Positions 30,474-37,068 of a DNA stretch of 37,068 nucleotides are shown here, one piece after another. The position numbers and the translations under genes are program-made. The notes under the pieces are model-generated. The model ran no database searches, was not told the DNA's origin, and saw only the letters and a program-made list of their open reading frames with translations. Position 1 is the stretch's first letter. Every line of letters begins with the position of its first letter. Origin of the DNA: an uncultured Synechococcus sp. (GTDB taxonomy: Bacteria > Cyanobacteriota > Cyanobacteriia > Phormidesmidales > Phormidesmidaceae); the NCBI GenBank assembly GCA_937911865.1, contig CALDSK010000316.1:1-37068 (forward strand). Direction: 5' to 3'.

Positions 30474-31907
30474 CTACTGCCTTGTTTCTATCCACGCCTT
30501 CATTCCCTTTCGCTTCAGAATTGCCCGGTCAGATTTAGGGGCTACCCAGCCGTAAATCTCCTTTTCACCGTAGCCTGGCTTTGCATTGCCAAAGGCCCAT
30601 TGCATAGAGGCGTACGTTGCAGGGTCGCGGCCATCGAGAGAGAGGTAATCGTTCAGCATGCAAGCGCTCTCCCAAGCGGCCTGTGGCGAAGCGGTAAAGC
30701 GAAGAATCTGCTTGGCCCAGTACATTCTGAGGTTGTTGTGTAGCCAGCCTGTGCTGAGCCATTCCTTTTGTGCGGCGTTCCAGGTGGCATCAGGTGTGTT
30801 GCCATGCATGATGTCTGTTCGCGTTTGTAGCTCGGGGCGTTCGTCGTTTGCATGGGCTTGCAACGTTTTTTGAGCGCTGTTCGGTAAGCCTTCAAATTCG
30901 TGAATGTTTGGGTTGTAAAAGGCTTGGTAGTGAGACCATTCTCGCCAGGTCAAAAACTCGTCTCTAAATTTCCAGGTATAGGTTTTGGGAACCTCTGAGC
31001 TTTCGACTGCGGCTAGCACCTGGTGCGGACTAACCATGCCGAAGTGAAGGTAGGGCGATAGCTCAGAGGTGGAATATTCAAGGGCTGGGTTGTTTCTAAT
31101 CCATTTGTAGCGAGATAGGATTTTTGTTTTGAGTGTTTCAAGTCGTTGGCTAATTTCAGATTTTGTCGGCGGATGCTCTGTGGAAATGGGTAAGTCGTGA
31201 TTGATGTTGAGTTTGCTGATTAGAGAGGCGATTGCACTATCCGTGTACTGCGCAAAGTTCTGTCTACCCTCGGTTAAGGATAAATTTAACCCTTGAATGT
31301 CTCCATGATGAACAAGATCCTTAGCCGTCTCATTCTTCGAAACTTCTCTTCTAAGTAATACAAATTTTTCTCTCAGCTCACCGTGAGCCTTTCTAAAAGC
31401 AGGGGTTGTTCTTATCTTTTCGGGTAGGCTTCCCGTCGGCACTAATCGAGACGCCTCTACTAAAAAGACAGATTGCGTCGCTAAAGACAACAAATACTGA
31501 ACCCTTGCTCTATCCCAGTGAGTATAATCTTCATCGGTGTAGACGACTGCTGCGTTCACAATCAGGTCCTTTAGCCGAGAAGCCTCGTCGCCTATGCCTC
31601 TAATGCTTTGAACACATTGAATCTTTCTATCGTCCAGCGATTGCGCTAGCGCTCTAAATGCGCCTAGAGCAAAGTAAAACAGCCGATCTGAAGCCCAATC
31701 AACAGATTCGTCGAGTTCGCTGTAGACCAGAATAGGAAGGTGAAGGGCATTCGCATGGGTGATGGCGGCATCAATTGTCGCATTGTCTTCTCCCCGTAGC
31801 GCCCGGTTCAGCACGACAAGAACGTAGCTACCTGCTGAAAGCGCAGGCTTGTTGTTCCCTGCAGTGACTCTCTCGGGTAAGTCTCCTATCGTTTGCTTAA
31901 ATGTCAT
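30474..31907 (-). CDS. DNA photolyase, class II-like
   Basis: A 477-residue flavoprotein with the two-part photolyase layout. The N-terminal Rossmann-like domain starts YVLVVLNRALRGEDNATIDA, unlike the class I WHRRDLRIRDN. The FAD domain has EFLTWREWSHYQAFY, STGWLHNNLRMYWAKQIL and YLSLDGRDPATYASMQWAFG, which match class II CPD photolyases (GWLHNYMRMYWAKKIL, LDGRDPNGYVG). It likely repairs UV pyrimidine dimers, with reduced FAD and an unknown antenna. It lies 16 bp downstream of the cryptochrome-like gene on the same strand, so they are probably one operon; it converges on the carotenoid oxygenase. Confidence 0.88.
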   Translation of the reverse strand: MTFKQTIGDLPERVTAGNNKPALSAGSYVLVVLNRALRGEDNATIDAAITHANALHLPILVYSELDESVDWASDRLFYFALGAFRALAQSLDDRKIQCVQSIRGIGDEASRLKDLIVNAAVVYTDEDYTHWDRARVQYLLSLATQSVFLVEASRLVPTGSLPEKIRTTPAFRKAHGELREKFVLLRREVSKNETAKDLVHHGDIQGLNLSLTEGRQNFAQYTDSAIASLISKLNINHDLPISTEHPPTKSEISQRLETLKTKILSRYKWIRNNPALEYSTSELSPYLHFGMVSPHQVLAAVESSEVPKTYTWKFRDEFLTWREWSHYQAFYNPNIHEFEGLPNSAQKTLQAHANDERPELQTRTDIMHGNTPDATWNAAQKEWLSTGWLHNNLRMYWAKQILRFTASPQAAWESACMLNDYLSLDGRDPATYASMQWAFGNAKPGYGEKEIYGWVAPKSDRAILKRKGMKAWIETRQ

Positions 31908-31923
31908 TGCAGTACAGCGTTGT

Positions 31924-33507
31924 TTATGTGGCGCTAATCGTTTTCTTTGCTGCTGTTTTTCTAGGCTTTTTCTCGTTTTGGGCTTTGGCCGTTCTCTCCT
32001 TTGCCGTCACCTTTTTACGGGTGGTTTTAGCCCCTGACCTGCTGCGAGGTCTTTTCCTCGAACCGTGTTTTTCGTATACCTTCTCGGCTTCTGCTTTTGC
32101 CTCTGGCGTTTTCTTGATTGTCCAGATTTTGTCTTTTGCGTCACGAACGGCGGCTTTGTGCTCTACAATCGGCGGCGGATAGTTGAGAGAGGCCGCATCT
32201 TGGTACAGCCAGGGAGTTTGCAACAGCTTGTTGTCGAGATGCGCAATCTCTGGCACCCACTGCCGGGTGAAGGTGCCTTCTGGATCTTGATCGACACCTT
32301 GCTTAATAGGGGAATAAATCCGAATCGCGTTGATGCCGGTAACGCCAGACTGCATTTGAGTTTGCGGCCAGTGAATGCCCGGTTCGTAGTCAGTAAATAG
32401 CCGGGCTAACACTTCGCCGCTTTTCTGCCAGGGTAGCCACAGATCGTAGCTGGCAAAGCTCATTAGCATCGCTCGCATGCGAAAGTTAATCCAACCAGTT
32501 GCCCGCAAATAGCGTAGGCAAGCGTCTACAAACGGATAGCCTGTCTGCCCCTGCTCAAAGGTGTTTAGCCTAAGCGCGCTGTCTCCGTCATCTCGGATGC
32601 CTGTGTAGGCGCGGGCCATCGGCAGCCATTCTAATTCCGGCTCTAGCTCTAACTTTTGGGTAAAGTGGCAGTGCCAGTGCAATCGACCGACAAAGGAAGA
32701 AAGCGAGCCCGCCCAGGTACCTTTTTCTGCCTTAGGTAATTCTCTAACTTCAGCAATTCGCTGCTGTGTTGCCTGGTATATCTCTTTCATTGAAAGCGTA
32801 CCGTAAGTGAGATGCGGCGATAGGCGCGAGCAGCCAGATTCCCCGGTAACAGGCGATGACATGTCCGTGCGATAGTGCGCTCCGCGCTCGTACAAAAAGC
32901 TATTGAGGGCTGCCAGTGCTGCGGCTCTGCCAGGCGTCTGCAAATCGGTAATACCGTCAGGTTCAAGGCCTAAAGCTGCGGGCGCTGGAAGACTGCTTTT
33001 GTAGCTGTGCTCGGCGAAAGTAATATCTTCGGGAAGGGTTGCAGTGGGCTTAGCCATAAAAGCATCCCAGTGCTTTGCCCAGTGGTCTCTGTCTATATTA
33101 GAACCGCGCCATACGCCGAACTGTAGGGGCTCATTGAACGTAACGCCGTTTTCTTTGCACCACGTTCGGACGCGCTGGTCTCGCTCAAAGGTCCAGTGGT
33201 TACCGGTTTCCTGGTGAGACCATAGTTCGATGCTGGAAAAGGATTTTTGGAGCGATCGCAACACTGAAACAGCCTCACCTTGCTCAATTGCCAGCGTTGC
33301 ACCGAGCTTTTTCAGATCGGCTGCCATCTCTTCCAAACAGCCCTTGATAAACAGATAGTGCCGGTAGCTAGTATCTGATAGGGCCCAATACTCAGGCTCA
33401 AGGATGTAAATCGGGAGCATTGGGCCTTGCTTGGCTGCCAGGGTCAGCGCAGGGTGGTCTGACAACCGAAAGGACTTTTTCAGCCATACAATTTGGACAG
33501 TGCTCAT
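31924..33507 (-). CDS. Cryptochrome/photolyase family protein with lysine-rich tail
   Basis: A 527-residue photolyase-homology protein. It starts MSTVQIVWLKKSFRLSDHPA. The FAD domain has SSFVGRLHWHCHFTQKLE, QTGYPFVDACLRYL and GWINFRMRAMLMSF. In place of the class I segment DGDLSSNNGGWQW it carries FTDYEPGIHWPQTQMQSG, a variant that occurs in a distinct photolyase/cryptochrome subgroup. The last ~55 residues are highly basic (RKRPRSRSGAKTTRKK, EKKPRKTAAKKTISAT), resembling histone H1 tails and probably binding DNA. Whether it repairs DNA or senses light is unclear. The ATG at 33505-33507 is preferred to a TTG four codons upstream. It leads an operon with the class II-like photolyase. Confidence 0.88.
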   Translation of the reverse strand: MSTVQIVWLKKSFRLSDHPALTLAAKQGPMLPIYILEPEYWALSDTSYRHYLFIKGCLEEMAADLKKLGATLAIEQGEAVSVLRSLQKSFSSIELWSHQETGNHWTFERDQRVRTWCKENGVTFNEPLQFGVWRGSNIDRDHWAKHWDAFMAKPTATLPEDITFAEHSYKSSLPAPAALGLEPDGITDLQTPGRAAALAALNSFLYERGAHYRTDMSSPVTGESGCSRLSPHLTYGTLSMKEIYQATQQRIAEVRELPKAEKGTWAGSLSSFVGRLHWHCHFTQKLELEPELEWLPMARAYTGIRDDGDSALRLNTFEQGQTGYPFVDACLRYLRATGWINFRMRAMLMSFASYDLWLPWQKSGEVLARLFTDYEPGIHWPQTQMQSGVTGINAIRIYSPIKQGVDQDPEGTFTRQWVPEIAHLDNKLLQTPWLYQDAASLNYPPPIVEHKAAVRDAKDKIWTIKKTPEAKAEAEKVYEKHGSRKRPRSRSGAKTTRKKVTAKERTAKAQNEKKPRKTAAKKTISAT

Positions 33508-33619
33508 CAAAAGGTGCAAGAGAAGAAGACTGTTATATACAGTAACGGCTTGCCGTCATACCAGCATCTGCCTTACTAGCTATTTTCACTGAGCCTTTGA
33601 TCTAAACCGGGCCCTTGAT

Positions 33620-36600
33620 TTACACCTGAACGCCAGTCGACGCCGTCAACGCCTCAGGTGTCATGGGCTCACTGAGCGACTGTGCTTTGGTAGCGAGCAG
33701 TCCTTCTAGATGAGTCCGCAATCTTTCGCCTTGCTGAGGATCCGCGATATAAATCTGACCGCCTTGCTTTCTAAACAAAGGCAGCTCAGAGAGCGCTCTA
33801 TAGGTTGCAATATCTGACGACTGGGCGCTAATCAGGGGGCGATCGCCTGAAGTTGGCACTAGGCCTGGCGGCAAATGGCCTTCAATGAGTGCCAGCACGT
33901 GCGCCTGACAAACTTGAGTATTAATCCCACGCTGTTCTAGCAGGTGTAAGATGCCGCCAGCGGGCAAAGGCTGCTCGGGCAAAATGCGCAGTAGCTCTAG
34001 CAAGAGAAAATAGTCATTGTACTGGTGGCGATTGGCATCTAGCACCTTCGGATAGTTGCACAGGTTGGCCAGACCGTAGGCCACACGGCTACAGCTGTTG
34101 GAATATTCACCCGTGTAGGTGTCTTGAATAATGGTGGCATTAGGAAACTTCTGGCGCAGCCAGCGAGCGATTACCCCCAAGGAGGCTGAGCCACCCGTAC
34201 AAACCACCTGCTTTACGCCTTGCGTTGCCAGATTTTGCTTGCTCAGCAGTGCATTTACCTGACGATTAATTCGCTGAATGTAGGGAAGAAACACCTTAGT
34301 CTCTAAGTCTTTTCGAGTGATTACCCAGGTGTGGTCGCCTAGCTCTACTTCCACCTCTTCTTCCTCTTGCAGGGCCATCTTTAACTCGCGCGCTGTCAAG
34401 ATAGCCTCGCGGCCCAACGGCGAATCGTTGAGCCGCTGCCGCAGGCGATGCCGGGTGACCCGATCTGCCTCACCAGGCTGCGGCAGCGCAATCTCACTCA
34501 AGCCCAGGCTCTCCCATCGCCCGATGCTATCTACAGCAGTACCAATGCCCTTTTCACCCTCTTTAGAGTCCGGCAAGGGGTTGTGTAAAAGCTGACAGAT
34601 AATATCTTGGTCGATGCCGTCACCTGCATAGGTGTAGCCGCGCTTAGAAAAGTCTTGATAGCTCAGCTGCTCTAGGTCGGCTGGCAGGTTAGCTACAGCC
34701 GTTTCGGTGAGAATGGCACCAGCGCTAATGATAATTGTGCCGCCTGACCAGTTGCAGTTGTACAGGCCCGGCTGCTGGTTCTCAGGCACGTCTTTGGCGG
34801 CTTCGGGGGCGGGGAGTGCGGAAAGCAGCGCTGCGATCGCCTCTTCCACAAAAAAGACCTGATCTGGAGAAGAAATCAGCCCAGCTGCCAGCACGCTCTC
34901 ACGAATATTAAAGCTGTACGTATCTGGCCAGTTAGTTGGATAGCCAACAATCACACCCTTCAAGTCAGACAAAGCCCGGCGCAGCGCCGACACTTTTAAC
35001 CCTACAGCTCGGCAGCTCATTTGGTCAGGCTGGAGCGTGCTTAGCAGCTCTGTAATGGCCACTTGCAGGGTTTCCAGTGGAATTGCAGTGTGGTCTGACC
35101 ACTGCATCCACGGCTCGCGCGAGTTGCCGTTCGGAATACCTGCTTTCACCATCAGCTTCAGGTTTCGCAGCAGCGGTACATTTTGCTGTAACGCAGCCGG
35201 TCCGACTATCCCCAGCTGAGGATTGTTTTCTGTGTGCAAATCGATTTGCACCACGGCTGGCAGGCGGAAGCGATTGCTTTCATTATCCCCAGCAACATTC
35301 CAGCACAGCGGATAAACCTGATCGCCAGACTGATTGATTAGTACCGCCGATAGCCCAGTAGCCCCGAGATCTATCCCCAGAAACCAGTCAGCAGGCTCCC
35401 CGCCGGTAGGATCATCCTCACCTTCATCCGCATCAGGCGGCTGAGCCGCTCGCATTTCCTCAACAGCTTTCGACTCGGCCGCTCTTGACTCGCTCGAAAC
35501 GCTATCAGCTGGCTCTGTAGGATCTACAGGTCTTACAGACTCTGTTTCTGGCGCAGCAGTGAGCCCTGCGGCAGCGGATGTTACGCCTATCGTACCTGCT
35601 AGCCTCGCAACATCCGCCGTAAAATCGTCCAATGTAGCGCCGCCATCTTCTAATTCGGCGGATGGAGAGCTAGCCGGATCGGCGGGGAAAAAGTCTAGGT
35701 CGTCGTCAAAATCAACAGGGGGCAAATCGGGTGTGAGCTGACTGGGAACAGTACTGCCTACATTGGGCTCATCGGTGGACACATCTTGAGTGAGAGCAGC
35801 CTCAGCCTCGTCGCGTTCAGTCGAGTCTGAACGCTCTTCAGACAGGCCCAGGGTTTCAAGAGACGCTTCAAACGAATCAGCCGGTGGAAATTGTGGCTGA
35901 GAGTACGTATCTTCTGACCAGAGATCTCCTGATAAGGTACCTCCTGATAAGACATCTAGCTCGGCGTTACTATCGACTGTCTCTACATCAGTTTCTTCCA
36001 GATTGGTTTCCCGATCGGTTTTGAGGGGCTGGTTTTGGCCTTCATCATTGGCTTCATCGCTGGGCTGATCAGGAATAAACGCAGATTCTAGAGGCTCTGA
36101 AGCTTCGTCTAGAGCGGGCAGCGGCGGCGTATCCGATTCGTCAAAAACGATCGCCTCTTCCAAATCCGACGCCAGCGGATCTAAGTCGCCGTCAATGCTC
36201 TCAAGCGCAGTTTTATCGGCAGCTTCACTATCAGCTTCTAGGACGGCCACCAAATCGTCCGCTAAGACGTCATCAATGCCGTCTCCTTGAACTGTCAAGT
36301 CAGACGCTAACGCTTCGGGGTCTGGTAAATCTGGACCAGCGGCTGATTCTGGCCTGCTCTCAGAAGACTCGCCTGGGCGGTCTTCATCTGAATCGTTTTC
36401 GTCTGAGCCTAGATCAGGCAAAATGGCGGCAAGTTCAGGTGCAGGCGTTGCATCCTGACGCTCTAAATCTGTCTCATCTCGATCTGCCTCATCTTGAATC
36501 GTGGTATCGGGACTCGCTGACACCTGGGTGCTGGCATCCGGTGACTCTAGATCAGCGTTTACTAAAGAACTTTCAACAATCAGGTCGGGTACTGATACTT

Positions 36601-37068
36601 CAGGGGCGGACACTTCAGATTCAGTCAGCTCTGGCGTGAGAGCAGAATCCACAACCAAATCATCAAAGGTGAGGTCTGCAAGGAATGCCGCCTCGGGTGT
36701 CGGTTTTACTTTGGCCTCAATTTCCAAGCTATCAATATTTTCTGCTTCAGTTTGAGCGACCTGAGCGTCTGCCACTGCTGAGTCAATCATCAAATCGTCG
36801 CGAGATAGCGCTGTATCGTCTTCGGTGCGATCAATATCGAGCTTCAGCAAATCGAGATCAATCGTGCCGTCTTCTCGAATGAACGCTTCGGGCGCAACCT
36901 CTGTCTCGTTCTCATTTGCCTCGCTCTCATCAGTCTCGTTCTCATCAGTCTCGTTCTCATCAGTAGATGACTCTGCTAAGTCTTCCTGAAGTTGAGTCGC
37001 TTCGGAACTGGAGGTTTCTGAGGCTAGCACGGTCTCTGCTTCTATCTCAGTAAGATCTGTCTCAGGAG
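33620..37068 (-). CDS. Large Hsp70/actin-fold protein with acidic N-terminal region (5' end outside window)
   Basis: The frame is open to the window end, so the start lies beyond 37068; at least 1,148 codons are visible. The first ~520 visible residues are low complexity, rich in Asp, Glu, Ser and Ala, with DENET repeats from a 15-bp array at about 36905-36964. From about residue 550 an actin/Hsp70-type ATPase domain starts at WFLGIDLGATGLSAVLI (phosphate 1 loop), with GTIIISAGAILTETA (phosphate 2) and VVCTGGSASLGVIARWL (adenosine site). A C-terminal part (LPLFRKQGGQIYIADP) is shared with cyanobacterial relatives. The acidic region may serve as a protein-binding arm. Function is unknown; a chaperone-like or scaffold role is inferred. 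Confidence 0.85.
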   Translation of the reverse strand, partial: PETDLTEIEAETVLASETSSSEATQLQEDLAESSTDENETDENETDESEANENETEVAPEAFIREDGTIDLDLLKLDIDRTEDDTALSRDDLMIDSAVADAQVAQTEAENIDSLEIEAKVKPTPEAAFLADLTFDDLVVDSALTPELTESEVSAPEVSVPDLIVESSLVNADLESPDASTQVSASPDTTIQDEADRDETDLERQDATPAPELAAILPDLGSDENDSDEDRPGESSESRPESAAGPDLPDPEALASDLTVQGDGIDDVLADDLVAVLEADSEAADKTALESIDGDLDPLASDLEEAIVFDESDTPPLPALDEASEPLESAFIPDQPSDEANDEGQNQPLKTDRETNLEETDVETVDSNAELDVLSGGTLSGDLWSEDTYSQPQFPPADSFEASLETLGLSEERSDSTERDEAEAALTQDVSTDEPNVGSTVPSQLTPDLPPVDFDDDLDFFPADPASSPSAELEDGGATLDDFTADVARLAGTIGVTSAAAGLTAAPETESVRPVDPTEPADSVSSESRAAESKAVEEMRAAQPPDADEGEDDPTGGEPADWFLGIDLGATGLSAVLINQSGDQVYPLCWNVAGDNESNRFRLPAVVQIDLHTENNPQLGIVGPAALQQNVPLLRNLKLMVKAGIPNGNSREPWMQWSDHTAIPLETLQVAITELLSTLQPDQMSCRAVGLKVSALRRALSDLKGVIVGYPTNWPDTYSFNIRESVLAAGLISSPDQVFFVEEAIAALLSALPAPEAAKDVPENQQPGLYNCNWSGGTIIISAGAILTETAVANLPADLEQLSYQDFSKRGYTYAGDGIDQDIICQLLHNPLPDSKEGEKGIGTAVDSIGRWESLGLSEIALPQPGEADRVTRHRLRQRLNDSPLGREAILTARELKMALQEEEEVEVELGDHTWVITRKDLETKVFLPYIQRINRQVNALLSKQNLATQGVKQVVCTGGSASLGVIARWLRQKFPNATIIQDTYTGEYSNSCSRVAYGLANLCNYPKVLDANRHQYNDYFLLLELLRILPEQPLPAGGILHLLEQRGINTQVCQAHVLALIEGHLPPGLVPTSGDRPLISAQSSDIATYRALSELPLFRKQGGQIYIADPQQGERLRTHLEGLLATKAQSLSEPMTPEALTASTGVQV
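36905..36964. repeat. 15-bp tandem repeat inside the acidic region
   Basis: GTCTCGTTCTCATCA recurs with small changes at least three to four times and encodes DENET/NENET on the minus strand. The period is a multiple of three, so the frame is kept. Confidence 0.85.

Overview
The window is chromosomal DNA from a cyanobacterium. The evidence is chlorophyll synthase, a folate-biopterin transporter, a carotenoid cleavage oxygenase, several cyanobacteria-restricted families (DUF2862, a Get3d-type ATPase, a group 2 sigma factor) and the frequent octamer GCGATCGC (HIP1). Composition and gene set suggest a Leptolyngbya/Phormidesmis-like lineage, but the genus is a guess. No tRNA, rRNA, CRISPR array or complete insertion sequence was seen.

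Layout. 1-2.3 kb: the 3' end of a DUF4132 protein, then a class I photolyase on the minus strand. 2.4-6.4 kb: an accessory-looking segment with a MntA/HepT-type nucleotidyltransferase-HEPN toxin-antitoxin pair, a membrane protein, a TPR relic, a 21-bp tandem repeat, a small conserved protein behind a hairpin-rich leader, and an HTH-AAA (STAND-like) ATPase behind a long inverted repeat. 6.8-9.8 kb: a WecG/TagA glycosyltransferase, an NTF2-like protein and a group 2 sigma factor, separated by long intergenic regions. 10.5-16.6 kb: a PgpH-like HD phosphodiesterase with an ABC ATPase 4 bp downstream, a DraG-like protein, a secreted protein with two peptidoglycan-binding domains and a small membrane protein. 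16.9-21.8 kb: hisF, DUF2862 directly abutting the Get3d-like gene, a sulfotransferase and chlG. 22-27 kb: cell-wall synthesis, with a class A PBP and a PBP2 (mrdA) gene interrupted by an in-frame TGA, then a MIF-like tautomerase. 27.3-33.5 kb: folate/biopterin transporter, carotenoid oxygenase and two further photolyase/cryptochrome genes. 33.6 kb to the end: a very large Hsp70/actin-fold protein with a long acidic N-terminal region that runs out of the window.

Themes. Light and pigment functions recur (three photolyase/cryptochrome genes, chlG, carotenoid oxygenase, a transporter for folate/pterin, which are photolyase antenna-type cofactors). Cell-envelope functions form a second theme (two PBPs, PG-binding protein, WecG, PgpH-like protein). 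The gaps between genes are marked by many short tandem duplications (13-21 bp units, 2-6 copies) and by strong hairpins, several of which probably act as terminators.

The observations most worth following up are the nonsense codon in mrdA between the SSD and KSG motifs, two copies of a covarying structured RNA that resembles Yfr2/Cyano-1, the pervasive intergenic tandem duplications, and the histone-like lysine-rich tail on one cryptochrome/photolyase. No clearly new multi-gene system was found.
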